Source: an uncultured Clostridia bacterium
GTDB lineage: Bacteria; Bacillota; Clostridia; Christensenellales; Aristaeellaceae
DNA length: 64,000 nucleotides
Assembly (NCBI GenBank): GCA_934647165.1
Contig: CAKUFA010000003.1
Span: 62,001-126,000 of the forward strand
Reading direction: 5' to 3'
Shown here: one piece after another, positions 43,566 to 52,717 of the stretch
Layout: each line of letters begins with the position of its first letter
How positions within the stretch are numbered: the first letter of the stretch is position 1
Position numbers and translations under genes: made by a program
Notes under the pieces: generated by a model
Told to the model about the DNA's origin: nothing
Databases searched by the model: none
The model's input: the letters and a program-made list of their open reading frames with translations, nothing else

Positions 43566-44972
43566 TCAATCCCGGCCAAATACCCGGCTGCCTACACGCA
43601 CACCCCAGCTTTGTCCATCACGAATAAGGAATTCCAACTTTGCGCAGGGAACCGTGCTGCTTTCCGTACGGTAGCCAAGGAAGCGTGTTCCGCCGCAATA
43701 ACGCAGCAGGAAATCGCGGCTGTTTGTTTTGCCGCGGAGTTGGCCCGCCTGCTGATACACGATCAGATGCTCCGGCACGCCCTCATGCCCGGTGAAGCTG
43801 CCCAACAGCATTTCCGGGTCGCTGAAGGGTTCGGCTGTTGGGGCAAAGCGACGATAGCAGGTGTCCAGCGGCAGTCCAAGCACCGCGCTGTAGAGTACCC
43901 ACAGGATATCGTCCATGTCCTCGTCGCCCTGGTTGCATAAAACAGAAAAACTGTATCCAAGGTCGCGGATCAGCGCACCCTTGCTGGATACGCCGTGCAA
44001 TCCGCCGGCATGCTCGCAGAATACATGGCCGAACCGTGCAAATTTGTAGAGCCCCAGGCAATAGGTGTCGTAGGCACCAGCAGGATATTCCCTGCCCAGC
44101 AGACGCTCCACTGCCGCGGCAGGGATAACCTGTTTGCCATCCAGCATGCCGTTTTGTGCCAGGCATAGATAGTAGCGTGCCATGTCACGAGCAGTGGATT
44201 TCACCATTGCGCAGCCACGGAAAGGCGGCAGAATGCTCCAGGTGTCGTCCGCCAGCGTCACGCCGTCCTCACGCTCAAACAGCGAGGTGATGTCCCCCTC
44301 GGACAGTGCACGAGCCGTTTGGCAGTCATCGTCCATCACGGTGCGCGCCATGCCCATGGGTAAAAATAACTTTTCTCTGCAATAATCTTCCAGCTTCATC
44401 CCGGCGGCAATGTCCGCCACATAGGACAAAACGGCGTATCCTTCATTGGAATAGCTCATTACCTCGCCCGGCGCACCAAGGGTATGATAGCCGCTGGTGG
44501 CAATGTAGTCAATCACTTGCTCGATGGTGTTCATCTGATTAGGGGATTCTTCACGCATCTGCTTCAGCCACGGGGTTTCCCGGCGGTGGCTGTTCATGGC
44601 GATGGACCATTCCAGCGGTTCCATGGGCGGAATGCCCGATGTGTGCATGCACAGGTGACGCAGCGTCACAGCGCTGCGGGGATTGCCAGGCACGCGGAAG
44701 GCGGGAAAATATTTGCATACCGGATCATCGATGGAAAGCCTGCCTTCGCATTCCAGTAGGCACAACGCAAGCGCCGTGATGGATTTGCTCATGGAAGCAA
44801 TGCCGAACATGGTGTTTTCCGTCACCGGCTTTTGCATGGCGCAGTCCCGCACGCCGTATTGGCGGGAAAACACGGCGCCTTCGCTGTTCATCACACACAC
44901 GGAAACGCCCGGCAGGTGTGCATCGCTGATGATCTTACGAATGGCTCCGTCAACAGCATGGGTATCAAACAT
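43566..44972 (-). CDS. Serine beta-lactamase-like hydrolase (class C / D-aminopeptidase type)
   Basis: A 468-residue protein. The active-site motifs of the family are present: Ser60-Met-Ser-Lys63 in FGIASMSKSITALAL, the Tyr-Ser-Asn motif in MSYSNEGYAVLSY, and an H-x-G-type motif in CEHAGGLHGVSS. A C-terminal extra domain (about 370-468) is present, as in D-aminopeptidase-like and EstB-like members. No signal peptide is seen, so it is probably cytoplasmic and not an antibiotic-resistance enzyme. The ATG at 44972 has GGGAGG 11 bases upstream; the in-frame ATG at 44993 lacks a site. It lies 117 bases downstream of oppF and may act on imported peptides. Confidence 0.85.
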   Translation of the reverse strand: MFDTHAVDGAIRKIISDAHLPGVSVCVMNSEGAVFSRQYGVRDCAMQKPVTENTMFGIASMSKSITALALCLLECEGRLSIDDPVCKYFPAFRVPGNPRSAVTLRHLCMHTSGIPPMEPLEWSIAMNSHRRETPWLKQMREESPNQMNTIEQVIDYIATSGYHTLGAPGEVMSYSNEGYAVLSYVADIAAGMKLEDYCREKLFLPMGMARTVMDDDCQTARALSEGDITSLFEREDGVTLADDTWSILPPFRGCAMVKSTARDMARYYLCLAQNGMLDGKQVIPAAAVERLLGREYPAGAYDTYCLGLYKFARFGHVFCEHAGGLHGVSSKGALIRDLGYSFSVLCNQGDEDMDDILWVLYSAVLGLPLDTCYRRFAPTAEPFSDPEMLLGSFTGHEGVPEHLIVYQQAGQLRGKTNSRDFLLRYCGGTRFLGYRTESSTVPCAKLEFLIRDGQSWGVRVGSRVFGRD

Positions 44973-45089
44973 GACGCTTTGTCCCTCCCGCATCTTCGGT
45001 TAAGGTTCCCGGTATAAGCACCTTTAAACATTCTCCGCCCTTCGGCAAGGCAGGGCGCAGCCAAAGGACGGAGCAAATAGCAACAGGGT

Positions 45090-46037
45090 TCACAGACCGT
45101 ATTTGTTTCGGAGAGCCGCTTCTTCCGTGGGGGAGCAGTATACAAAATGATCCGGCTCCAGCTCCGTCATGGCGGGCTTTTCCACAGAATAGTCGTGGTC
45201 GCGCTCGGGCACATAGTCAATGCGTATGCGCTTGCGTTCCGTCAGCGGGTTGGGCTCGGGGATAGCGGAAAGCAGCGCACGGGTGTAGGGGTGCATGGGG
45301 CGTGCATAAAGATCATCGCTCTTGGCCACCTCCACCAGTTTGCCGTAATACATCACGCCGATGCGGTCGCTGAAATATTTCACCACCGACAGGTTGTGGG
45401 CGATAAAAAGGATCGTGAGACCCATTTCTTCTTTCAAATCGTTGAGCAGATTGATGACCTGCGCCTGAATGGATACATCCAGCGCGGACACAGGCTCGTC
45501 GGCAATGATGAGCCGGGGCTTAACGATCATGGCGCGGGCAATGCCGATACGTTGACGCTGGCCGCCGGAAAATTCGTGGGGATAACGGGTGGCGTGTTCA
45601 GCAGTGAGGCCAACCTTGCGCAGCATTTCCACCACCTGGCGGCGCACTTCGGTTTTGTCCGTCACGCCGCGCAGCGTCAGTCCCTCGCCGATGATCTCCT
45701 CAATGGTCATCCGTGGATTCAAGGATTCAATGGGGTCCTGAAAGATCATCGCGATGTTGTTGGTCAGATATTTTCGCTTTTCGCGGGTCATCGGACCGCT
45801 GATTTCTTTTCCGTCAAAGAAAATCTGGCCGCTGGTGGGGTCGTAAAGGCGGATGATGGTGCGGCCGGTGGTTGTTTTTCCGCAGCCGCTTTCGCCAACA
45901 AGACCAAAGGTCTCCGCCGGCCGAATGCCAAAGGTTACGTCATCCACGGCCTTCACTGTCATTTTCTTGCGCCCGCGGCCGGAGGTGAAGGTCTGGCACA
46001 GGTGCTGCACATCCAGAATGTAGTTGTTCTCAGACAT
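45090..46037 (-). CDS. oppF: Oligopeptide ABC transporter ATP-binding protein
   Basis: A 315-residue ATPase of the Dpp/Opp class with Walker A GLVGESGCGKTTTGRTII, Q-loop MIFQDPIESLNPRMT, signature FSGGQRQRIGIARAM, Walker B LIIADEPVSALDVS, and the C-terminal oligopeptide-transporter extension RPMHPYTRALLSAIPEPNPL. It is the last gene of oppABCDF. The ATG at 46037 follows AAGGAGG with a spacing of 9, and its first bases overlap the end of oppD. Confidence 0.95.
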   Translation of the reverse strand: MSENNYILDVQHLCQTFTSGRGRKKMTVKAVDDVTFGIRPAETFGLVGESGCGKTTTGRTIIRLYDPTSGQIFFDGKEISGPMTREKRKYLTNNIAMIFQDPIESLNPRMTIEEIIGEGLTLRGVTDKTEVRRQVVEMLRKVGLTAEHATRYPHEFSGGQRQRIGIARAMIVKPRLIIADEPVSALDVSIQAQVINLLNDLKEEMGLTILFIAHNLSVVKYFSDRIGVMYYGKLVEVAKSDDLYARPMHPYTRALLSAIPEPNPLTERKRIRIDYVPERDHDYSVEKPAMTELEPDHFVYCSPTEEAALRNKYGL

Positions 46038-47115
46038 CTGTCGCCGCCTCCTTCATCCGTGCAATGCGCTCCTTGAGCTGCCGGGGCATTTCAATTTTCG
46101 GAGCCTTGGGGTGCAAAAGCCATGTGGCTGCCACATGCGTGTCCGACAGGCGGAAATAAGGCGGCTCCTGTTCCAGGTCAATTTTCAGCGCGTACTGATT
46201 GCGGGCTGCGAATGCGTCTCCCTTGGGCGGATAGATCATGTTCGGCGGCGTGCCGGGAATGGCCATCAGCCGTTCATGGGTGTACAGGTCAGGCATGGAG
46301 GTCAGCAGCGCCCACGTATAGGGATGCGCCGGTTCGAAGAAAATTTCTTCTGCAGTGCCCATTTCCACAATGCGCCCCGCATACATGATGTTCACCCGGT
46401 CGGCCATGTTGGCCACAACACCCAGGTCATGGGTGATGAAAATGACGGAAAGATGCCGTTCCTCCCGAATATGATTGATTAGTTCCAAAATTTTAGCCTG
46501 TACCGTCACATCCAGGGCAGTGGTAGGCTCGTCGCAAATGAGAATTTCCGGATCGCCGGCCAGGGCGATGGCAATCACAATGCGCTGGCGCATGCCGCCG
46601 GAAAACTGGAAGGGGTACTGGTTGAAGCGACGCTCCGGTTCGGGGATGCCTACGGCGTCCATCAGTTCCAGCGCACGGGCTTTGGCCGCTTTGCCGTTCA
46701 TCTTTTTTTTGCGCAGCACCTCAGTGATCTGTTTGCCGACTTTCATGATGGGGTTCAACGCGGACATGGGATCCTGAAAAATCATGCCGATGCGGTGTCC
46801 GCGGATCTTATGCATCTCGTCCTCATGCACCTTTGTCAGGTCCATGCCGTCGTAGAGGATGCGGCCGCTGTCGATGTTGGCGTTGGGGGCAAGAATGCCC
46901 ATGATGGCTTTGGTGGATACAGATTTGCCCGAACCGCTTTCGCCTACAATGGCGACCGTTTCACCCCGCTTGAGATCAAAGCTTACGCCGCGCACAGCCT
47001 GTACCATGCCGCCGTAAGTGCGGAAGGAAACGCGCAAATCCTCTACACGAAGGATGACATCATCAGGCAGGGAAGGGGCGTCCATCGCATTTGTTTCACT
47101 TGTCATATGCGTCAC
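46030..47115 (-). CDS. oppD: Oligopeptide ABC transporter ATP-binding protein
   Basis: A 361-residue ATPase with Walker A VAIVGESGSGKSVSTKAI, Q-loop MIFQDPMSALNPIMKVG, signature FSGGMRQRIVIAIAL, Walker B ILICDEPTTALDVTV, and the Opp-type C-terminal region FEPAHPYTWALLTSMPDL. The GTG at 47115 overlaps the oppC stop and has GGAG 7 bases upstream; ATG 47106 is an alternative with weaker spacing. It pairs with OppF as a heterodimer. Confidence 0.94.
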   Translation of the reverse strand: MTHMTSETNAMDAPSLPDDVILRVEDLRVSFRTYGGMVQAVRGVSFDLKRGETVAIVGESGSGKSVSTKAIMGILAPNANIDSGRILYDGMDLTKVHEDEMHKIRGHRIGMIFQDPMSALNPIMKVGKQITEVLRKKKMNGKAAKARALELMDAVGIPEPERRFNQYPFQFSGGMRQRIVIAIALAGDPEILICDEPTTALDVTVQAKILELINHIREERHLSVIFITHDLGVVANMADRVNIMYAGRIVEMGTAEEIFFEPAHPYTWALLTSMPDLYTHERLMAIPGTPPNMIYPPKGDAFAARNQYALKIDLEQEPPYFRLSDTHVAATWLLHPKAPKIEMPRQLKERIARMKEAATDV

Positions 47116-48269
47116 TCATCCTCTCCGCGCCGGGTGGGATCCATGGCGTCGCGCAATCCGTTGGAGAACAGGTTAAAGGCTACCATCAGCAGGGAAATCA
47201 GCACAGCCGGGAACAGCGTTTGATAGGGATATTGCAGCAGCACGTTCTGGCCAACGGAAAGCAGGGTGCCGATGGAGGGTTCCGGCGGCTTGATGCCAAG
47301 GCCGATGTAGGCCAGGAAGGATTCCGAAAAGATGGCGCCCGGAATGGCGATCATGGCGCGGGTAATCAGCGGGCCTACGGTATTTGGCAGAATATGCCGG
47401 AAAATCAGCTTCCTGTCCGGTACACCCAGCGTGCGTGCAGCCAGCACATATTCCCGCCCTTTGAAGCGATAGAACTGTGCGCGAATCAGCCGCGCTGTGC
47501 CGATCCATCCGGTTACAGTCAGAGCCAGGATGATGGAGAACATGCCCGACCCGAACAGAATCATAAACAAAATCGTGACGACGATGTAGGGCAGACCGTC
47601 CAGCACCTCGGCAAAATGCGTCATTACCATGTCCACCTTGCCGCCATAATACCCGGCGATGGAGCCGTAGATAACGCCGATGATGACGTTGGTGATCACT
47701 GAAATGAAGGCGATAAGCAGTGAAATGCGTGTGCCCTTGAACAGTCGCGTGAGAATATCACGCCCCAAATAGTCGGTGCCGAACCAGTGATATTCGCCCT
47801 CAGGCGCACCGCAATAGGCGTAGTAGTCTATCTTCACATCCACAACTGGTACGCCTTTGGCCTCGTATTCCTTCACAATCTCCAGTACGCTGCCTTCCGG
47901 GAAGCGCTTGGGATTGTCCAGAGAGGATTTTTTGCGGTTGGTGAGCACCATGGTGCCGTCCGCAATGCCCACTTTTTCCAGCAGCGGAATCTTGGGCGGC
48001 AGATTTTTCTGGCTCACATTTTGCTGCGTGTAGCTGTAGCCGGTCACGTTAGGCACAATGATCGCCAGTGCGATGATAATGAGAATAATGGTCATGGATA
48101 CCATAGACATGCGGCTTTTGCGCAGCCTAAGCCACGCATCCTTGTAAAAACCGATGGGCTCGGTCTTGAATTCTTCGTCATGCGTCTGCGTTTCGCCAAC
48201 CAGCTGGAAGGACTCCTCAGGAAGATCAGCCAGCTCTTGGGGAAGATGGTTCCGGTCTTCAATCATCAT
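47112..48269 (-). CDS. oppC: Oligopeptide ABC transporter permease
   Basis: A 385-residue permease. An N-terminal cytoplasmic tail of about 50 residues is followed by six hydrophobic segments. It has a large extracytoplasmic loop after the first helix (residues about 80-165, longer than in most OppC). The EAA loop is EYVLAARTLGVPDRKLIFRHILPN. It ends at RRGEDE. Two tandem ATG codons start it; the stop overlaps oppD and the start overlaps oppB by 4 bases. Confidence 0.93.
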   Translation of the reverse strand: MMIEDRNHLPQELADLPEESFQLVGETQTHDEEFKTEPIGFYKDAWLRLRKSRMSMVSMTIILIIIALAIIVPNVTGYSYTQQNVSQKNLPPKIPLLEKVGIADGTMVLTNRKKSSLDNPKRFPEGSVLEIVKEYEAKGVPVVDVKIDYYAYCGAPEGEYHWFGTDYLGRDILTRLFKGTRISLLIAFISVITNVIIGVIYGSIAGYYGGKVDMVMTHFAEVLDGLPYIVVTILFMILFGSGMFSIILALTVTGWIGTARLIRAQFYRFKGREYVLAARTLGVPDRKLIFRHILPNTVGPLITRAMIAIPGAIFSESFLAYIGLGIKPPEPSIGTLLSVGQNVLLQYPYQTLFPAVLISLLMVAFNLFSNGLRDAMDPTRRGEDE

Positions 48270-49219
48270 GCCTTACCACCTCCCACACGAATCCGCGGAT
48301 CAATGATGCCATAGGAAATATCCACAATCAGAATGGTAAACAGCGAAATTGCGGAATAGAAAATCAGCAGCGCCACGGTCAGAAAATGGTCGCCAGCCAG
48401 GATGGAATCAATCAGCAATCCACCCATACCAGGCACGGCAAACATTTTTTCCACCACAAGCGAGCCGCCCATGATACCGGTAATCATGGGGATGATGGTG
48501 TTGGCAATGGGCACAAGGGAATTGCGGAAGGCATGCTTCACAGTGGCTTCCGTGCGGGTAAGCCCCTTAGTGCGCGCCAGCAGCAGATATTCAGAGGAAA
48601 GGGTCTCGATTAACTCACCACGCAAATATCGCGCAATGGATGCAATGGGGCCCAATGCCAGAGCAATGATGGGGAGAATCATCGAGTATAGCTGCGCGCC
48701 GAAATTGGTTGCCTGCGAATTATACAACGTGGGAAAAATGGGCCACAGATACGTGAAGCAATATTGCAGCAGTGATGCAAACACAAAGGATGGCACCGAT
48801 ATGCAGATAACAATGAGGAACGACAGGATGTTGTCGGTCATTTTGTTGCGCTTAAGTGCCGCCCAGGTGCCGACGATGATGCCAAGCGGCAGGGAAAGGA
48901 GCAGCGAAAACACGTTCAGCATAACCGTGGGTGGGATGCGGATAGAAAGAATGTTAAACACATCAAGACCGGGACGAACCTTCACTGAAGTGCCGAAATC
49001 GCCGCGGGTCACAATGCCTTCGATAAAATAATAATACTGGGCGAGCATGGGCTCGTTCAGGTGCATTTCGGCCTCCAATTTGGCCTGAATCTCCGGCGAT
49101 ACCTCGGGGTTTTCAAAAATGCTCATGGGCATCAGTCGGATGACCCAGAACGACAGCGTCATGACCAGGAACAGCGTCAGGAGCATGGCGCCGATGCGGC
49201 CTACAATATACTTGAACAT
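48266..49219 (-). CDS. oppB: Oligopeptide ABC transporter permease
   Basis: A 317-residue permease with six helices, beginning FKYIVGRIGAMLLTLFLVM, which is a typical OppB/DppB opening. The EAA loop is EYLLLARTKGLTRTEATVKHAF. The start ATG at 49219 follows AAAGGTGG with a spacing of 8; the in-frame upstream GTG (49231) has no site. It is separated from oppA by 149 bases with a strong hairpin, which probably sets the ratio of binding protein to permease. Confidence 0.94.
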   Translation of the reverse strand: MFKYIVGRIGAMLLTLFLVMTLSFWVIRLMPMSIFENPEVSPEIQAKLEAEMHLNEPMLAQYYYFIEGIVTRGDFGTSVKVRPGLDVFNILSIRIPPTVMLNVFSLLLSLPLGIIVGTWAALKRNKMTDNILSFLIVICISVPSFVFASLLQYCFTYLWPIFPTLYNSQATNFGAQLYSMILPIIALALGPIASIARYLRGELIETLSSEYLLLARTKGLTRTEATVKHAFRNSLVPIANTIIPMITGIMGGSLVVEKMFAVPGMGGLLIDSILAGDHFLTVALLIFYSAISLFTILIVDISYGIIDPRIRVGGGKA

Positions 49220-49302
49220 CAGGCTTTCCACCTTTGCATGCCGTGAAGCCGAATGCTCAGCTCAGGCAAGAATAACGGAGGGAAAGAACTTCCCGCCCTT
49301 TC

Positions 49303-49356
49303 GGCAACAGGCGCATGGGCAAAACCGATTGTCGATTTCGTCCATGCGCCCTTGCC
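49303..49356 (-). other. Hairpin between oppA and oppB
   Basis: GGCAA (49303-49307) and GCGCATGG (49311-49318) pair with CCATGCGC (49342-49349) and TTGCC (49352-49356), with short bulges and a 23-base loop. No T run follows on the minus strand. It is comparable in place to the hairpin in the amino acid ABC operon and may protect the oppA mRNA 3' end. Confidence 0.6.
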
Positions 49357-49368
49357 GGAATCAAAGCT

Positions 49369-51111
49369 TTACTCTGCGATGTCGCCGTAGGGAGTACCCC
49401 AGCCAAGGCCGGGAACATAGGTGTCCACGGGCAGCACCAGCCGGTCGGAGAACATCTGATAATTGACCTCCTGCACCACGGGGATGTGGATGACCTTTTC
49501 CAGATAAATCTCTTCCAGCTTTGCCGTTTCCTTCAGCATTTCGTCATAGTTATCCTTCACAGAGTCACACACGGCATACTGTGCTTCGAACGCTTCATCA
49601 AAGTAGTTGTTCGGATGAGAAGCGTAGGTGCTCAGATAGTAGTAGAAGCAGGTGTAAGGATACGTGCGGGAAGCGCTGCGGGACCAGTCGTTGGGGGAGA
49701 GATCCCAAACGTTGGTAGTCTGCTTATAGTCGCCCGTGGACATGCCGGCATAGGTAACGGCCTTGATCTGCACCTTGCCATCAAAAATCTTGGGGAACTC
49801 TTCCATCAGGTATTCGGCCGTGGCCTTCCAGGCCTTGTCGGATTCGTTGAAGGCCATGGTCAGGGTAATCACCGTGTCGTCGGAAACGCCGCATTCCGCA
49901 TAGGCCTTGGCCAGATAGTCACGCGCCATATCCGGATTGTAGCCGTAGGGTCCCCAGGATTCCACCATCTCGGTCACAGCCTTGCCGTATTCGCTTTCGC
50001 GATAGGTGAGGCCAGAGGCGGAGAGAAGACCAGCCTGGCCGTTGACATAGGTGCCGGTCGGCTCCTTGTAACCAAACAGGTCACGGGCAATCACTTCACG
50101 GTTCAGTGCGTGATACAGCGCCTTGCGGTAATTCACGGAGGAGCAGATGGGGTTTTCAGGGTTCTGGCAGTTCACGTCAATGTGATAGACAGCCAGAGAG
50201 GGATATTCCACCATGCGCGGGTCGTCAATGTAGGTTTCGATGGTGTTGGCATCGGGGGTCAGGTCATCCAGCAGACCCTGCTCCCACAGCTCCACGCGGG
50301 CGTTCATTTCGGGAATCACGCGCGTCTCCACCGTGTCATAGTGGAACAGATCGCTGAGCCAGTGATTGGGGTTCTTCTTGTACACCTGAATGGAATCGTA
50401 GGTCCAGGTGTCGAAATAATACGGGCCGTTGCTCATCCACGTGTCCAGCGATGTGCCGTAGGTGGTGTTGGTGCGGTCTGCGTTCATGCCGGCTTCGTAC
50501 AGCGGCTCATACACAGGCACGGTGGCACGGCTGTTGAAGTGATTGCACACGTCCGTTTGGGTGTTGGTGCCTTCGGTTTGAATTTCAATGGTGTAGTCGT
50601 CAATCTTCTTGATGCCGACGTCTTCCCATGCAATGGTATTGGCTGTTCCCTGCAGGCTATAGTCCTTGGCGTTCACAATGGTGATGGCATTGTCGGACAG
50701 GAAGTCCGCCATCTTGTTGGCCAGGATAGGATCCAGCAGCATCTTGTAGCTGTAGATCAGGGTGTCCGCATTGATGGGATCGCCGTTCGCCCAGCAGGCT
50801 TCCGGCCGAAGCTTAATCTGCCAGGTGTGCTCATCAATCTGGATGGGCAACTCGCTGGCCAGGTCGCCAAGGTAGTGGTAACCGCGGCCGTTGTCATCCG
50901 GCACGGTGCGGTACAGGCCGGACATGCAGTAGGTGATGGGTTTTTCCAGGGAAGCCTCCACACTATCGTGGGGGTTCAGCACAGGGCTGTCGCTGGTCAT
51001 GTAGGTGCGGTACACCTTGCCAGCTGCTGCGTCTTCTGCGCTTGCAACGGTAATGCAGCTCAGGCAAAGAGCCGCGGCCATGATGAGGGAAACCAGTCGT
51101 CTCAGTTTCAC
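49369..51111 (-). CDS. oppA: Oligopeptide ABC transporter substrate-binding protein
   Basis: A 580-residue SBP family 5 protein. A signal peptide is present (MKLRRLVSLIMAAALCLSCITVASA). The Cys residues in it sit before the cleavage point, with no clean lipobox, so lipid anchoring is doubtful. The mature part has the SBP_5 features SGLYRTVPDD, INADTLIYSYKMLLDP, and STYASHPNNYFDEAFEAQ near the C-terminus. It starts at a GTG (51111) with AAAGGAG 10 bases upstream. It heads oppBCDF; DUF3899 is 97 bases upstream on the same strand. Confidence 0.92.
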   Translation of the reverse strand: MKLRRLVSLIMAAALCLSCITVASAEDAAAGKVYRTYMTSDSPVLNPHDSVEASLEKPITYCMSGLYRTVPDDNGRGYHYLGDLASELPIQIDEHTWQIKLRPEACWANGDPINADTLIYSYKMLLDPILANKMADFLSDNAITIVNAKDYSLQGTANTIAWEDVGIKKIDDYTIEIQTEGTNTQTDVCNHFNSRATVPVYEPLYEAGMNADRTNTTYGTSLDTWMSNGPYYFDTWTYDSIQVYKKNPNHWLSDLFHYDTVETRVIPEMNARVELWEQGLLDDLTPDANTIETYIDDPRMVEYPSLAVYHIDVNCQNPENPICSSVNYRKALYHALNREVIARDLFGYKEPTGTYVNGQAGLLSASGLTYRESEYGKAVTEMVESWGPYGYNPDMARDYLAKAYAECGVSDDTVITLTMAFNESDKAWKATAEYLMEEFPKIFDGKVQIKAVTYAGMSTGDYKQTTNVWDLSPNDWSRSASRTYPYTCFYYYLSTYASHPNNYFDEAFEAQYAVCDSVKDNYDEMLKETAKLEEIYLEKVIHIPVVQEVNYQMFSDRLVLPVDTYVPGLGWGTPYGDIAE

Positions 51112-51139
51112 AGGGACCCATCTCCTTTGATTTTTTTTC

Positions 51140-51156
51140 GGGCGACACAAGCGCCC
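51140..51156 (-). other. Short hairpin in the oppA leader
   Basis: GGGCG (51140-51144) pairs with CGCCC (51152-51156). The flanks are A/T-rich on both sides. On the plus strand TTTTT follows, but no plus-strand gene lies upstream. It may moderate read-through from DUF3899 into oppA. Confidence 0.3.
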
Positions 51157-51208
51157 TTTTTATGCAAATCTATGCCGAAAAGCATAGCTGCATGCAGTTG
51201 GAACTTTG

Positions 51209-51601
51209 TCAGCGGATGGCAAGAAGCGTGAAGACAAGGCTGACGACCACCAGTATACCCGCGCACGTCATCAGCTGCTTCACATCATTGTGGTGCGGCC
51301 TGGCGTTGCGATAATGCAGATAGTCATCTTTGGCATGCGCGGAGGGGCGCTGCCGGTTGGCGATCAACTCCCGAAGCTTGCGCACGCCGTAAGTGAAGGA
51401 GGTGAACGCGTGCAGATTGCCTAGCAGATGCATAAGCCCCCACAACAGAAACAGCGACGCCTGCGAAAAGGTTACATCTGCCAGAACCGTCAGCATGGAA
51501 GCAGGACGCTTGACGGACACCACGATACCGGGAAGTGCGCCTGCAAGCAGCAGGATAAGCGCCGTTTTGCCAAAGGCGTGCCCGGTGCGAAGGAATTTCA
51601 C
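51209..51601 (-). CDS. DUF3899-like membrane protein
   Basis: A 130-residue protein with three hydrophobic segments (ALILLLAGALPGIVVSV, ASLFLLWGLMHLLGNLHAF, and MTCAGILVVVSLVFTLLAI). Between the second and third lies FTYGVRKLRELIANRQ and DDYLHYRNARP, matching the motif of the DUF3899 family, which has no known function. The GTG at 51601 is used because AGGAGG lies 7 bases upstream; a GTG at 51607 is too close. Its own promoter is seen. It precedes oppA by 97 bases on the same strand, so the two are likely one operon. Confidence 0.6.
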   Translation of the reverse strand: MKFLRTGHAFGKTALILLLAGALPGIVVSVKRPASMLTVLADVTFSQASLFLLWGLMHLLGNLHAFTSFTYGVRKLRELIANRQRPSAHAKDDYLHYRNARPHHNDVKQLMTCAGILVVVSLVFTLLAIR

Positions 51602-51642
51602 AGACACACCTCCTGCTTTGCTTACTTATTCTTCCAACAAGC

Positions 51643-51675
51643 AGAGCGGTTCAGTCGTACAAGCTGAACCGCTCT
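51643..51675 (-). other. Hairpin near the 5' end of the DUF3899 transcript
   Basis: AGAGCGGTTCAG (51643-51654) pairs perfectly over 12 bp with CTGAACCGCTCT (51664-51675). The predicted transcript start (about 51679) lies 4 bases upstream, so the RNA would begin with a stable hairpin, a common 5' stabiliser. It could also be a leaky terminator for read-through from the amidohydrolase gene. Confidence 0.5.
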
Positions 51676-51685
51676 GTTCCTTGTT

Positions 51686-51714
51686 ATCATATACTATTTA
51701 TCATGGAAACGCAA
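51686..51714 (-). promoter_or_regulatory. Sigma-A promoter of DUF3899-opp
   Basis: Minus-strand TTGCGT (51709-51714), a 17-base spacer, and TATGAT (51686-51691). Confidence 0.55.
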
Positions 51715-51809
51715 GAGTTTGAAGTGTTTTTTATGTGTTTTCTTGTATCAAAAGAGAATGTTTATGCTGAAAAGTGCATTTTATCGCATAAATGTGGTCC
51801 CTTGACGGC

Positions 51810-52577
51810 TCAAAGTCCCAGCAAACGTGCGGCATTATCATGAAAGATGCGCTGCTCGCATGTGCTGCCGAGGTTTTCGCCAAGCACGGCATGCACATAC
51901 ATGGCCGGATTGCAGATGGGGTAGTCTGTTCCGAAAAGAATGCGTTCGCTGCCCACGCTGTTTACCAGGTGCCGAATGCAGCCGAAGCGGAAAATACCAG
52001 TGCCGGATAAATCCAAATATACGTTATCAAAGCGCCGCATGCGCTCGATATGCTGTGCTACGCTCTGCCTTTCGCCGGGATGAGCCGCCACAAAGGAAAT
52101 CCCGGGATGCGCGGCGATCACATCATCCAGCGGCCAATCCCAAATGGTGTGAAAGCTGAAAACCATCGGGTAGGGGCTTGCGGCATCCAAAATGGCGTTC
52201 AATTCCTCCACGCAGGGGCGAGCAGAAAACTGGTTCCAGCCGTGCATGTAGGGTACAAGCTCACCGATGAGCCGGTGGCCGCTTTTCCCCATGGTCTGCA
52301 CAAGAGCGGCGGATTCCTCTACATGATCCGGATGCACGTGAAAACCAGGCGTATAGAAACCGCGGAAGGTTTCTTCTAGCTGACGGGCGCTGTTGTTCAG
52401 CTGCGCCATGTCAAAAGGGACGCCGCTCTGCAATGCTGAGCCGCAGATATGGGTGATGCCTGCATGCTCCAGCTGAAGCCGCATATTTTCCGGCGAATTC
52501 GGCACAGCGCCTGGATAGAAACACAGACATTGCGCAGGCGTTGCCCACGGGTGCGTATGGAAATCGATGATGGACAC
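51810..52577 (-). CDS. Amidohydrolase family protein (TIM-barrel metal-dependent hydrolase)
   Basis: A 255-residue amidohydrolase_2-type protein. It has the N-terminal metal ligands IIDFHTHPW, an internal FHVHPDHVEE, FSFHTIWDWP, a His in FVAAHPGERQS, and the late Asp in RILFGTDYPICNPAMY. It is a small single-domain member, akin to ACMSD-type decarboxylases or hydrolases of carbohydrate-acid lactones. The GTG at 52577 follows AGGAGG with a spacing of 8. It is divergent from the glycosidase gene at 52777, so a linked role in sugar use is possible. Confidence 0.85.
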   Translation of the reverse strand: MSIIDFHTHPWATPAQCLCFYPGAVPNSPENMRLQLEHAGITHICGSALQSGVPFDMAQLNNSARQLEETFRGFYTPGFHVHPDHVEESAALVQTMGKSGHRLIGELVPYMHGWNQFSARPCVEELNAILDAASPYPMVFSFHTIWDWPLDDVIAAHPGISFVAAHPGERQSVAQHIERMRRFDNVYLDLSGTGIFRFGCIRHLVNSVGSERILFGTDYPICNPAMYVHAVLGENLGSTCEQRIFHDNAARLLGL

Positions 52578-52636
52578 GGCAAAGGCCTCCTTGACGCGGC
52601 AGATACAAAGAATTTCGGCTTGACGGATACCTTTGT

Positions 52637-52665
52637 ATTATAATAGCGACATGCTGAAGAAACAA
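52637..52665 (-). promoter_or_regulatory. Sigma-A promoter of the amidohydrolase gene
   Basis: Minus-strand TTGTTT (52660-52665), a 17-base spacer, and TATAAT (52637-52642), about 60 bases upstream of the GTG. Confidence 0.55.
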
Positions 52666-52717
52666 GAATAAAAGAAAAAATAAAAAATGTTTTACAGAAC
52701 CATGTTGACCATTTCCA

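Noticed and set aside
43566..44972. Antibiotic-resistance beta-lactamase
   Set aside because: The protein lacks a signal peptide and has an extra C-terminal domain, as in peptidase or esterase relatives, so a resistance role is not supported.
51140..51161. Plus-strand terminator-like hairpin with a T run
   Set aside because: No plus-strand gene lies upstream. It was kept only as a low-confidence leader hairpin of oppA on the minus strand.
49315..51231. Plus-strand open frame of about 640 codons
   Set aside because: Antisense to oppA; composition (Val/Gly/His-rich) is typical of a shadow frame.
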